Assembly: GCA_024640885.1 (NCBI GenBank)
Contig: JAHEEC010000003.1
Span: forward strand, 1-33,194
DNA length: 33,194 nt
Direction of reading: 5' to 3'
Origin: Bacteroidota bacterium
GTDB taxonomy: Bacteria > Bacteroidota > Bacteroidia > Bacteroidales > GCA-2748055
How positions within the stretch are numbered: position 1 is the first letter of the stretch; the number at the start of each line of letters is the position of its first letter. Below the pieces are notes generated by a model. That model saw only the letters and a list, made by a program, of their open reading frames with translations, did no database searches and was not told the origin of the DNA. Made by a program: the position numbers and the translations under genes. Below, in pieces: positions 1 through 7,636 of the stretch.

Positions 1-569
1 AAGTGACCTATCTTTTCAAGCATGGTCACCGTATCGGAATACTCCTTGGGATACTGGCCAAGTTCAACCAGGATATCGAACAGTTCATCCACATTGGTAA
101 GGTTGAAATTCCCGGCCATGACCAGGTTCCTGGTCCGCCAGTTATTCTGGCGCATAACCGGATGCAGGTTCTCTGCGGTATTCAGGCCGAAGGTCCCGTA
201 CCGGAGGTGGCCCAGGTAGGCTTCCCCCGCAAAGGGCAAATTCATTTTTGCCCAGTGGGGATCATTGATGGCATCCGTATTTTTCCGCCCTGCCCTGTTG
301 AACTGACTGTAAACTTTTCCAAAAATGTCATTGATGGCAGTGGGGCCCGTCTCCCTGTACCTGTTGAAATATCTTTTTCCCGGGATGGTGTTCAGCTTCA
401 GGCTCACCAACCCTGCCCCGTCCTGTCCCCTGTTCCGTTGCTTCTCCATCAGGAGGTATAACTTTTCCAGTCCATACCTCCAGGATCCATAGGTTAGCTG
501 GTAGTATTCAAGTGGTTTAAGCAACCTTATCAGGGCAATACCGCACTTGTGTTGAACTTCATCAGTCAT
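1..569 (-). CDS. PurF-like class II glutamine amidotransferase / amidophosphoribosyltransferase, 5' part only
   Basis: The reading frame is open from an ATG at 569 down to the window edge, about 189 codons, so the C-terminal part lies outside. The N-terminus reads MTDEVQHKCGIALIRLLKP. The CGIA motif with Cys9 is the N-terminal nucleophile of class II (Ntn) glutamine amidotransferases, and eight residues would have to be removed to expose it, as PurF propeptides are. Further on, EKQRNRGQDGAG and LGHLRYGT are the substrate-loop motifs of the glutaminase domain, followed by MAGNFNLTNVDELF. Bacteroidota carry long PurF-like proteins of this kind; whether this one makes phosphoribosylamine or is a paralogue cannot be told without the phosphoribosyltransferase half. 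It starts 3 nt after the stop of the SPOR gene, so the two are probably co-transcribed. Confidence 0.85.
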   Translation of the reverse strand, partial: MTDEVQHKCGIALIRLLKPLEYYQLTYGSWRYGLEKLYLLMEKQRNRGQDGAGLVSLKLNTIPGKRYFNRYRETGPTAINDIFGKVYSQFNRAGRKNTDAINDPHWAKMNLPFAGEAYLGHLRYGTFGLNTAENLHPVMRQNNWRTRNLVMAGNFNLTNVDELFDILVELGQYPKEYSDTVTMLEKIGH

Positions 570-572
570 GAA

Positions 573-1046
573 TCAATGGATCTGCGGTTCAGTGCTTTTT
601 ATGTTGATATAGTCCTCCATTATGAAGGCGTTGGGAAAGTTCTTTTTTACCTGGTCATGCAGTTTCAGGGCCTCACTCTCTGTCCTGCAATCGCCCACAT
701 ACACTTTGAAAAATGGTTCGTCGTAGCGGTAGTAAGCATCTACTTGCGGAAAATAGGACAGGAACCTGGCCCTGATGCGCTGCTGCTCCTCCTTGGCCCC
801 CAGCCCGCTTTCGGAGTAGATCCTGATGCGATATCCGGGGACGCCCGATTCCTTGCTGTTCATGGTCAGCAACTTGTAATAATTTACTACAAGCAGGCTG
901 TCCGTCTCAATATGGAGCTGACCGGCCAATGCATCATCCTGAAGCTGTTTCAGCAGGTCCTCCCCGCCCGATCCATTTCGGCTTGCCTGTCCCTGAAGCA
1001 GGAGACCTGAATATAATATAATGCAGATTGAAAGCAGGTAACGCAT
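573..1046 (-). CDS. Exported SPOR-domain protein
   Basis: The 157-residue protein starts MRYLLSICIILYSG, a signal peptide over residues 1-21. A polar stretch follows, then a SPOR domain at about residues 71-148, seen in GYRIRIYSES near its start and FFKVYVGDCRTESEA near its end. SPOR domains bind denuded peptidoglycan glycan strands, often at division sites, so the protein should act in the periplasm or on the outer-membrane inner face. In-frame ATGs also occur at 1058 and 1103. I prefer 1046 because it gives a clean signal peptide and because a TAATTTTG -7 box at 1067-1074 lies downstream of the 1103 start. The next gene begins 3 nt after its stop. The link between SPOR and the amidotransferase is positional only. 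Confidence 0.8.
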   Translation of the reverse strand: MRYLLSICIILYSGLLLQGQASRNGSGGEDLLKQLQDDALAGQLHIETDSLLVVNYYKLLTMNSKESGVPGYRIRIYSESGLGAKEEQQRIRARFLSYFPQVDAYYRYDEPFFKVYVGDCRTESEALKLHDQVKKNFPNAFIMEDYINIKSTEPQIH

Positions 1047-1066
1047 CCTCCGGCCCATTTGTGGGA

Positions 1067-1074
1067 CAAAATTA
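1067..1074 (-). promoter_or_regulatory. Possible -7 promoter box of the SPOR gene
   Basis: On the minus strand the sequence is TAATTTTG, a full match to the Bacteroidota TAnnTTTG -7 element. The nearest TTTG (1101-1104) is 26 nt upstream, longer than the usual 19-21, so the -33 element is doubtful. Transcription would begin around 1060, near the ATGs at 1058 and 1046. Confidence 0.35.
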
Positions 1075-1128
1075 ATCAAATTTGTATTCCTTCTGTCATA
1101 CAAATGAGAATTTGACTATTTTCACCAT

Positions 1129-1809
1129 ATGCAGCAATTTGACCGAAAAAAAGCAAGGCGGAGAGAGGTATACACAGGGTTGATCATCATCCTGGCAACC
1201 TTCAGTTACGTCACCTCGTTGCTGCTTGATTTCAATTTTGTGAGTCCATATACAACGCTCCAGGAGGACCTGGCCTATGTGTCCGACCACATTCGGAACC
1301 AGGAGATCAGTTCATGGGCCTGGCTTATCACCGCCGTGATCACCTTTATTGCAGTCCCCTTTTATGTGATCATTTTCAGCAGGCGCTTAAGGGCGCTGCA
1401 CTATTTCAACGGGTTGTGCATGCTGGGGGCATCCGCCGGATTTGTGGTCATGGGGATGGTGGGGCTTGAAATGCACCAGACCATGCTTCAGAATTTCACA
1501 GGTGGAGTGGGGCAGGTGGATGAACAATTACACTTTGCGTTGCTTGAGCAATTCAGTGAGGAACAGTTCTACAACCGCATCGGCAGCACTTTTCTGGGCC
1601 TTTTCGCCATTGGATTGAGCCTTACAAAATTCAGGCTGGGGAGATTTCCGCTTATTTCCACGTTGCTGCTGATCCTTTCAGGCCCGACGCTGATATTCTT
1701 CAACTGGTACAACCCCGATCATGTGGGCAAGACCATTGCCATGGCAGGCATTCTGATCGGACTGCTGGTTTTCTGCGTCCGGCTGATCAACAAGGGAATT
1801 TCGACCTGA
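1129..1809 (+). CDS. Six-helix integral membrane protein of unknown function
   Basis: The protein has 226 residues with a basic N-terminus (DRKKARRR) and six hydrophobic segments at about residues 15-34, 62-83, 95-115, 150-167, 173-192 and 200-218. A longer extracytoplasmic-looking loop lies at 35-60 and another at 116-148. It carries no motif I recognise; size and helix number resemble small membrane families such as DUF998 or DUF4386, but I cannot assign it. It is divergent from the SPOR gene and convergent with yebC, its stop being 3 nt from yebC's stop, so it is probably a single-gene transcript. The lysine-rich start followed by a helix suggests a cytoplasmic N-terminus. Confidence 0.65.
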   Translation: MQQFDRKKARRREVYTGLIIILATFSYVTSLLLDFNFVSPYTTLQEDLAYVSDHIRNQEISSWAWLITAVITFIAVPFYVIIFSRRLRALHYFNGLCMLGASAGFVVMGMVGLEMHQTMLQNFTGGVGQVDEQLHFALLEQFSEEQFYNRIGSTFLGLFAIGLSLTKFRLGRFPLISTLLLILSGPTLIFFNWYNPDHVGKTIAMAGILIGLLVFCVRLINKGIST

Positions 1810-1812
1810 CCC

Positions 1813-2556
1813 CTATTCATTGAGGGCATCCGATACCTCATCGGTCACATTCAGGTTGTGTGAAACCGCCTGTACATCGTCATCATCTTCAAACTCTTCC
1901 ACGATTTTCATGATCTGTACGGCCTGCTCAAGGGAAAGATCTATTGAATCATTGGGGATCCGCTGAAGCTCGGCACTGTCGGGTTCAAGGCCCATCTCCT
2001 GAAGCTTCTTCTGGACATTGTGGAAATCCTCCATGGGAGTGGTGATCATAAAAATATCCTCTTCCATCTCAATCTCTTCCACACCGGCATCAATAAGCTC
2101 AAGTTCAAATTCCTCAGGATCCATGTCCCCTTTGGGAATGCTGATGACCCCCTTGCGTTCAAACATAAAACTGAGTGATCCGTTGGTTCCCAGGTTACCC
2201 CCCCTTTTATTGAATATGGCCCTGATGTTGCCCACCGTCCGGTTCCGGTTGTCTGTCAGGCAGTCCACAAAAACCCCGATCCCGTAAGGCAGCATTCCCT
2301 CGAAACTCAATTCCAGAAATGAGGAGCTGTCCTTGTTCGCTTTGGAGATGGCCCTTTGAATGGTATCCTTGGGCATGTTCATCCCCTTGGCATTCTGAAC
2401 CGCTGCCCGGAGCCTTGGATTGGTTTCCACCTCGGAGCCCCCCTCGGAGGCCGCCACGGTGATTTCCTTGATCAATTTGGTAAAGAGCTTGCCCCTTTTG
2501 GCATCAATGGCTCCCTTCTTGCGTTTGATGGTCGACCATTTGCTGTGTCCTGACAT
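1813..2556 (-). CDS. yebC: YebC/PmpR-type regulator (TACO1 family)
   Basis: The 247-residue protein begins MSGHSKWSTIKRKKGAIDAK, the family signature, followed by GKLFTKLIKEI and a long acidic middle. Length and motif order match full-length YebC (about 240-250 residues). Family members were described as DNA-binding transcriptional regulators; the mitochondrial homologue TACO1 and more recent bacterial work point to a role in translation at difficult sequences such as proline runs. Residues 200-225 include the acidic EEFEDDDD stretch common in this family. It is cytoplasmic and stands alone: the LiaF-like gene upstream is 50 nt away and probably has its own promoter. Confidence 0.95.
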   Translation of the reverse strand: MSGHSKWSTIKRKKGAIDAKRGKLFTKLIKEITVAASEGGSEVETNPRLRAAVQNAKGMNMPKDTIQRAISKANKDSSSFLELSFEGMLPYGIGVFVDCLTDNRNRTVGNIRAIFNKRGGNLGTNGSLSFMFERKGVISIPKGDMDPEEFELELIDAGVEEIEMEEDIFMITTPMEDFHNVQKKLQEMGLEPDSAELQRIPNDSIDLSLEQAVQIMKIVEEFEDDDDVQAVSHNLNVTDEVSDALNE

Positions 2557-2606
2557 AGTTGTGAATTTCCTGCAAAATTAGAAAAATGCCGGATTTCTGA
2601 AAGCAA

Positions 2607-3140
2607 TTATCGCCTGATTACCTGTACCCCTCCAAACACCACATCCACTTTGATATTGATGGATGAGGTATCGGGTGACCAATCATCACTCTCATAGACA
2701 CTGTTCCCGAACACCGCAGTATTTCCACCGGGAAGCTCGGCCCCTGCGAAAACGGCATCGGCAGTGATCTTTACGGGCTTGTCCCTGGGAATGATGATCT
2801 GTGTACCCCCGAAGACGGTGCTGATCTTGGCATGAAAGTTACCCTTGTCAAGATTCACATTGGTAAAGTCATACACGCCTTTGGCAAAAAGCACCGTGTA
2901 CTCTTTGCCCGATTCAGGATTGTCATAAACCCTTTCACTAAAGACGGTTTCCTCGGGATCGAAATGATGCGAAGGGATCAGCACCTTTCCAAAAAGGACC
3001 TTGATCCCCAGAAGAATTAGAAATATTCCCACCAGTACTTTGAATACGGGGAAATCCACATTGAAAACCACCTTGATGATGAGTGCGATACCCAGCAGAA
3101 GCAGAAACGCACCCCAGAATAATCCAGTTCCCATTTTCAT
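2607..3140 (-). CDS. LiaF-like two-helix membrane protein
   Basis: From the ATG at 3140 the protein has 177 residues: two close transmembrane helices at about 4-25 and 31-50, then a soluble C-terminal domain. That domain contains repeating beta strands with FGGTQIIIPRDKPVKI and VDVVFGGVQVIRR, typical of the 'cell wall-active antibiotics response' domain of LiaF/DUF2154 proteins. In Firmicutes LiaF holds the LiaRS system inactive; Bacteroidota homologues have no proven role, and no LiaRS-like pair adjoins this gene. The open frame extends to 3221, but the extra 27 residues are unlike coding sequence and run into the divergent promoter region. A second ATG at 3134 is equally possible. The upstream leader is very A/T-rich, as usual in this phylum. 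Confidence 0.75.
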   Translation of the reverse strand: MKMGTGLFWGAFLLLLGIALIIKVVFNVDFPVFKVLVGIFLILLGIKVLFGKVLIPSHHFDPEETVFSERVYDNPESGKEYTVLFAKGVYDFTNVNLDKGNFHAKISTVFGGTQIIIPRDKPVKITADAVFAGAELPGGNTAVFGNSVYESDDWSPDTSSINIKVDVVFGGVQVIRR

Positions 3141-3231
3141 TGGTTTAAATTTATTAATAATAATCAGTTTCTTATGCAATATTAAGGCGACAATCCCGCC
3201 TGGAGAACAACAAATCGGCAAACAGTCGCCA

Positions 3232-3263
3232 ATTGTCGGTGAATGGTCTTTTTTCTACCTTTG
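3232..3263 (+). promoter_or_regulatory. Bacteroidota-type promoter of miaB
   Basis: ATTG at 3232-3235 is followed after 20 nt by TACCTTTG at 3256-3263, matching the TTTG-N19-21-TAnnTTTG consensus closely. Only five nucleotides separate the -7 box from the ATG at 3269, so the transcript would start at or within a few bases of the start codon. This rules out the upstream ATG at 3233. Confidence 0.6.
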
Positions 3264-3268
3264 CCCCC

Positions 3269-4591
3269 ATGGAATCCCGGAAACTTTACATAGAAACCTA
3301 TGGCTGCCAGATGAATGTGGTGGACAGCGAAGTGGTTGCGGCCATTCTCCTTCAACACAATTACCAGCTCACTGAAGAGGTGAATGAGGCTGATCTTGTG
3401 CTGATCAACACCTGCTCAATCAGGGAGAATGCCGAACAGCGTGTCAGGACACGGCTCAGGGATTTCGGGAAGATCAAACAACAAAATAGCAGGGTGTCGG
3501 TGGGGATCATCGGCTGCATGGCAGAAAGGTTAAAGGAACAGCTCCTGGAGGAGGAGACCATGGTGGACCTGGTGGTGGGACCCGATGCATACCGCGATCT
3601 GCCTGCCCTGCTTCAGGAAGTGGAGAGCGGACAGAAAGGGATCAATACAATATTGTCCCTGGAGGAGACCTACGGGGATATCCGGCCGGTGAGGATGGAC
3701 CGGAACAATGTCACCTCTTTCGTGGCCATCATGCGGGGATGTGATAACCATTGCGCCTATTGTGTGGTTCCCGGGACCCGGGGGAGGGAACGGAGCCGTG
3801 ATCCCGAGACCATCCTCAGGGAAACCCGGGATCTTTTCGATAATGGGTACCGGGAGGTAACCCTCCTTGGACAGAATGTGAATTCTTATCAATGGGAGAA
3901 CGGAAAGCAAAATATGACCTTTGAGAAGCTCCTTGAAGAGGTGGCCGGGATCGATCCGCGCTTAAGGGTGCGGTTTGCCACCTCCCACCCGAAAGACTTG
4001 CCGGACAGCCTTTTAGAAGTGGTTTCCCGCTTTCCAAACCTTTGCAGGGCCATCCACCTGCCGGTGCAGTCGGGCAGCACCTCCGTGCTGGAAAGGATGA
4101 AGCGCAGGTATACCAGGGAACACTATATGGAAAGGATCTCGGCCATAAAAAAATATATTCCGGGGGCTTCCATCTCTACTGACCTTATCGCCGGTTTCTG
4201 CGGCGAGACAGAGGAGGAACACCAGCAGACGCTCAGTCTGATGGAGTGGGTGGGGTACGATTTCGCCTATATGTTCAAATACAGCCAGCGGCCTGATACA
4301 TTTGCTGCGCTCAGGTACAGTGATGATGTACCGGAGAGGGTCAAGGGGGAGCGACTGACCGAGATCATTGAGTTACAAATGAAACTCTCACTTGAAAGCA
4401 AACAACGGGATGTGGGGCAGACATTTGAGGTGCTGGTGGAAGGGACCTCAAAGAAATCGGAAAATCAACTTTTTGGCCGGACATCACAGAACAAGGTGGT
4501 GGTTTTTCCGAAAGGATCTTTCAGTCCGGGCGATTATGCCCATGTCCGCATTACCGGTTGTACCTCTGCCACGCTGATCGGGATTGCCTGA
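3269..4591 (+). CDS. miaB: MiaB, tRNA-2-methylthio-N6-dimethylallyladenosine synthase
   Basis: This radical-SAM methylthiotransferase converts i6A37 to ms2i6A37 in tRNAs that read UNN codons. From the ATG at 3269 it has 440 residues. The N-terminal domain carries three cluster cysteines: C13 (YGCQMN), C49 (NTCSIRE) and C83 (GCMAERL). The radical-SAM motif is CDNHCAYC with C158, C162 and C165, and a TRAM domain ends the protein (about 377-440). IETYGCQMNVVDSE is specific for MiaB rather than RimO or MtaB. The frame is open to an ATG at 3233, but that start lies inside the promoter, so I chose 3269. It is divergent from the LiaF-like gene and convergent with the STAS gene (5 nt between stops). 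Confidence 0.95.
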   Translation: MESRKLYIETYGCQMNVVDSEVVAAILLQHNYQLTEEVNEADLVLINTCSIRENAEQRVRTRLRDFGKIKQQNSRVSVGIIGCMAERLKEQLLEEETMVDLVVGPDAYRDLPALLQEVESGQKGINTILSLEETYGDIRPVRMDRNNVTSFVAIMRGCDNHCAYCVVPGTRGRERSRDPETILRETRDLFDNGYREVTLLGQNVNSYQWENGKQNMTFEKLLEEVAGIDPRLRVRFATSHPKDLPDSLLEVVSRFPNLCRAIHLPVQSGSTSVLERMKRRYTREHYMERISAIKKYIPGASISTDLIAGFCGETEEEHQQTLSLMEWVGYDFAYMFKYSQRPDTFAALRYSDDVPERVKGERLTEIIELQMKLSLESKQRDVGQTFEVLVEGTSKKSENQLFGRTSQNKVVVFPKGSFSPGDYAHVRITGCTSATLIGIA

Positions 4592-4596
4592 TTCCC

Positions 4597-4944
4597 TTAA
4601 TCAAGCACCATAAGGACCCTCTCGCTGGCATTTTCACATCTGCAGAAAGTCAGGTTGCCCTCAAGTTCCAGCAACAGGACCAACTCCCTGACATCGTCGT
4701 TCACGTTGCACAGTTTAAACTGGCTGTCATGCAGAAGGGCCCACCGGGTCATCTCCTGGAGCACCTCGAATCCGGCGGTATCTATAAAATGAATGCCCTC
4801 CAGGTTGAAAATAACGGAAATCCCCTGCTCTTTAAGGAGATCCTGGAGTTGTTCCCTGACCAGGCCCGAGAAGAGGGTGTTTAACCTCTTTCCCTGCGAG
4901 AGTTCAACCATGCACTGGTTTCCGTCTCTTGAAATCTTTAGCAT
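4597..4944 (-). CDS. Stand-alone STAS-domain protein
   Basis: The protein is a single 115-residue STAS domain, the fold of anti-sigma-factor antagonists such as SpoIIAA. The diagnostic loop is IHFIDTAGFEVLQ at residues 51-63. Phosphorylatable antagonists have DSSG here, the serine just before the glycine being phosphorylated; this protein has DTAG with alanine at that site, as in the non-phosphorylated MlaB type. It may therefore be a structural partner or a signalling protein that is not switched in the usual way. No anti-sigma kinase, phosphatase or sigma-factor gene adjoins it. Upstream (4945-5061) is an A/T-rich gap with no confident promoter. Confidence 0.8.
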   Translation of the reverse strand: MLKISRDGNQCMVELSQGKRLNTLFSGLVREQLQDLLKEQGISVIFNLEGIHFIDTAGFEVLQEMTRWALLHDSQFKLCNVNDDVRELVLLLELEGNLTFCRCENASERVLMVLD

Positions 4945-5061
4945 ATCTATGGGTCACAAAAATCAGCAACAAAGTAAATGCATAAATCAATACCCTGTAC
5001 GGAATCCTGTTGATTTTTTCTCAAAAAAATTGTCCGTTTTCAAGAGGTCAGGGAGCCGTCA

Positions 5062-6429
5062 TTACACCTTTTCCGGAAGGTCGTAGGGTGACCGGTATGC
5101 TTTGGTCAGATAGGTGTCAGCTTCCGGATCCCCCGTGAAGGTCTCTGTGAGCGGATCGAATTGCAGAGATCTCTTTAACCTGCAGGCGATGTTCCCAAGA
5201 TGACAAAGGGATGTGGAGAGATGGCCCTCCAGGATATCGGCATTAAGATCCTCCCATTTCCTGGACCTGACACTGCGGATGAAATTGGTAAAATGATTGA
5301 CCACCGCATCCCTGCTACCGGGATCGTCGTTATCAAACCTGGGGCCCTCCGTTTCCTCATAATCCGAGAAGCCGCTGGGCGTAATCTGGATATCACTATA
5401 ATGGGTCTGACAGACCCCTTCATCCTCACTGGCCATGTTCATCCATCCCTTGGAACCGAAAATCAGGTTCCCGATCCTGACATCCCCTTCGGAGTTGGTG
5501 CCCAATCCCCTTACTTCGAATTGAAGGATCCGGCCATCATCATATTCAAACTCCAGGTGCTGGATATTCGGGGTCTCCTGGTCGCTATCCCATACAAAAT
5601 AATTACCGATCCCCTGGATCCTTACAGGATGACTCATCTTGCGAAGGGCCCACCTGCCAATATCCGCCTGGTGAATGCCCTGGTTTCCAAGGTCACCGTT
5701 CCCCGTATCCCAGAACCAGTGCCATTTATAATGGAACCTGTTTTCATTGAAAGGCCTGTAGGGTGCCGGCCCGAGGTATGCATCCCAGTTGACCCCGCCG
5801 GGAACCGGGCTGTCCTTCACGTGCCCGATGCTGCCCCGGGGCTTCAGGCACAATCCCCTGGCCATAAAGATCTCACCCAGTCCGCCCTGCTTCAGGAAAT
5901 CCATGGCCTGAATTGTCCCCCAATTGCTTCTTGCCTGGGTTCCTGTCTGCACCACCCGGCCATATTTCCGTGCGGCCTCTACCATTTTCCTGCCTTCAAG
6001 GATGGTATGCGAAACCGGTTTCTCCACGTAGACATCCTTCCCGGCCTGGCAGGCCCAGATGGTTTGTAGTGCATGCCAGTGGTTGGGGGTTGCAATGGAT
6101 ACTGCGTCGATATCCTTATCTTCCAGCACTTTCCGGTATTCTGTTTCGGTGGATGGCCTGGTCCCCGTCAGTTTTTCCACTTCGGCCACTGCCGCCGGAA
6201 GCAACCTGGGATCAAGATCACACAGGGTGGCTATCCTCACATCGGGGATCTCGGCCAGTGCACGGATATGATCCCTGCCCCTGCTGCGGATCCCAATTAC
6301 CGCTACATTCACAGTATTCCCCGGGCTCGGTTGCCTTGAAGTGCGGGCAATGAAAGGGCTGCTTACCAGGGTTCCGGCAGTGGCAGCTCCTGACCTTTTT
6401 AAAAATAATCTTCTGTCCAGATGTTCCAT
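5062..6429 (-). CDS. Tat-exported Gfo/Idh/MocA-family oxidoreductase
   Basis: The N-terminus has a twin-arginine signal, RRLFLK at residues 6-11, followed by a hydrophobic stretch ending near residue 28. A Rossmann fold follows (VNVAVIGIRSRGRDH, 40-54), then the family motif EKP at 136-138 and GNQGIHQADIGRW with H253 and D256 in the catalytic region. The 455-residue length fits the secreted subgroup common in Bacteroidota and Planctomycetota, usually linked to sugar or glycoside oxidation with tightly bound NAD(P). It should be folded in the cytoplasm and exported with its cofactor. The substrate is unknown. It is the last gene of a minus-strand run after aspS and the lipoprotein amidohydrolase, 43 nt downstream of the latter. 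No hairpin terminator is evident after it. Confidence 0.9.
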   Translation of the reverse strand: MEHLDRRLFLKRSGAATAGTLVSSPFIARTSRQPSPGNTVNVAVIGIRSRGRDHIRALAEIPDVRIATLCDLDPRLLPAAVAEVEKLTGTRPSTETEYRKVLEDKDIDAVSIATPNHWHALQTIWACQAGKDVYVEKPVSHTILEGRKMVEAARKYGRVVQTGTQARSNWGTIQAMDFLKQGGLGEIFMARGLCLKPRGSIGHVKDSPVPGGVNWDAYLGPAPYRPFNENRFHYKWHWFWDTGNGDLGNQGIHQADIGRWALRKMSHPVRIQGIGNYFVWDSDQETPNIQHLEFEYDDGRILQFEVRGLGTNSEGDVRIGNLIFGSKGWMNMASEDEGVCQTHYSDIQITPSGFSDYEETEGPRFDNDDPGSRDAVVNHFTNFIRSVRSRKWEDLNADILEGHLSTSLCHLGNIACRLKRSLQFDPLTETFTGDPEADTYLTKAYRSPYDLPEKV

Positions 6430-6472
6430 ATGTACATTTTTTTATGGTAAATCACTTCACCGGTTCAGGTGT

Positions 6473-7525
6473 TTACCCTGGCAACCGGTAGCTGTGCTTG
6501 GCGTTTTCCGAATATATTTTCTTCAGTACCTCAACCGGAAGGTCCAATCCCCGGTAGTACACTACCATATCGTCCTGCACAAGGGTGTCCCCTGTGGTGA
6601 AATATTCCCAGTCATCCCGGTAGGTCCCATCCATGATCTCCTGCATCCGGGCCATGCTCTCCCCGGGCTGATCACTGTTCCTCACGGCAATATCGGTTCC
6701 GTAAAGCAGCCTGTCCTGGTACCTGATGATAAAATCCCTGACCTTATCCCTGTCCTGTACCTTAAAATGGCAGATGCGTGCCGCCATATCCAGTGAAAAG
6801 TTGGGATATTTTTCCAGCCGTTTCGCCTGCTCATCCACGTCATATTCCAGGCTTCCCAGGTGACAACCCACTACCCGCAGGCCGGGGTGTTTCTCCAGCA
6901 GGTGATCCCGCGCGGCCATAAGGGTCCCGTGGGAGGGCCCCTCCGGGTGAAGGTACATATGGTACTGGGGGTTTTCTGCAAAATAGCTGCTATCCCCCCT
7001 GACGGTCATTTTCTCCAGGGGAAGCCAGCAGTTCACGGGCTCCCCCACATGGGTCACAAGGGTTTTATCCCTGGACTCAATATAATCCCAGATGGGGTCA
7101 AACCTCTCATCGTCGATCATGATGTAGCTGCTGTCCGTGTCCAGGAAGGTCATTCCCACATCCTTCCAAACCTTTACGCCCATGGCTCCCCGGTCAAAGC
7201 TCTCCCCGAGCCATTCAATGGTTCGCTCCTCCCATCCTGGCGCTCCGAATCCGTCCATGCTGAATGTAGTGGCAAAGGCCACTGACCCGGGATGCGCGGC
7301 GTGGAGTTCACTGGCATAGTTAAACTCCTCCTCGATGAGGGCTTGACCGACCGAACGGGTAACAAGGGATATGAGGCCGAAATGATTTGCCTCCAGAAGT
7401 TCCACAAAGGAGTCATCCGAAGTTTCAAGATGCGCATGTGCATCAATTTTGGGGAACGACTCAAAATCTGGGCGTTGGGAGCAACCTGCCACCAGCAGGG
7501 CACAGAGGATCACGAAATTTCTCAT
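6473..7525 (-). CDS. Lipoprotein amidohydrolase (metal-dependent TIM barrel)
   Basis: The 350-residue protein starts with a lipoprotein signal peptide, lipobox LVAGC with Cys15. The mature part shows amidohydrolase-2 (ACMSD-like) features in order: DAHAH with H30 and H32, GVKVWKD with K118, LVTHVGEP with H159, VVGCHLGS with H222 and LLYGTDIA with D278. These are the expected metal ligands and catalytic aspartate of this superfamily. It would be anchored to a membrane facing the periplasm. Reaction and substrate are unknown; lactonase or decarboxylase activity is known for relatives. Its partner downstream is a Tat-exported oxidoreductase, so the two may act on one oxidised sugar or lactone (inference). 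aspS ends 111 nt upstream. Confidence 0.85.
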   Translation of the reverse strand: MRNFVILCALLVAGCSQRPDFESFPKIDAHAHLETSDDSFVELLEANHFGLISLVTRSVGQALIEEEFNYASELHAAHPGSVAFATTFSMDGFGAPGWEERTIEWLGESFDRGAMGVKVWKDVGMTFLDTDSSYIMIDDERFDPIWDYIESRDKTLVTHVGEPVNCWLPLEKMTVRGDSSYFAENPQYHMYLHPEGPSHGTLMAARDHLLEKHPGLRVVGCHLGSLEYDVDEQAKRLEKYPNFSLDMAARICHFKVQDRDKVRDFIIRYQDRLLYGTDIAVRNSDQPGESMARMQEIMDGTYRDDWEYFTTGDTLVQDDMVVYYRGLDLPVEVLKKIYSENAKHSYRLPG

Positions 7526-7636
7526 CTTACCGGAATATGCATGAATACCTTATCCTTCCAAGGTACAATATATTCATAAAATCTGAAGCCCTGGGCCCCA
7601 ATTCCGGGAAGATTACACGGGTTCGGCAGGTTTGCC

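Noticed and set aside
200-260. Apparent frameshift in the PurF-like gene
   Set aside because: On re-reading the bases, the CCC run gives a continuous frame through NLPFAGEAYLGHLRYG; no frameshift exists.
3-461. Long plus-strand open frame at the left edge
   Set aside because: It is antisense to the PurF-like gene, whose minus-strand frame is open to the edge and has family motifs.
3233-3268. Upstream start of miaB
   Set aside because: The 12 extra codons lie in the promoter and the -7 box; homologues begin near the chosen ATG.
5200-6069. 289-residue plus-strand open frame
   Set aside because: It lies wholly antisense to the Gfo/Idh/MocA gene, which has clear motifs and a twin-arginine signal; the plus-strand product has no recognisable domain.
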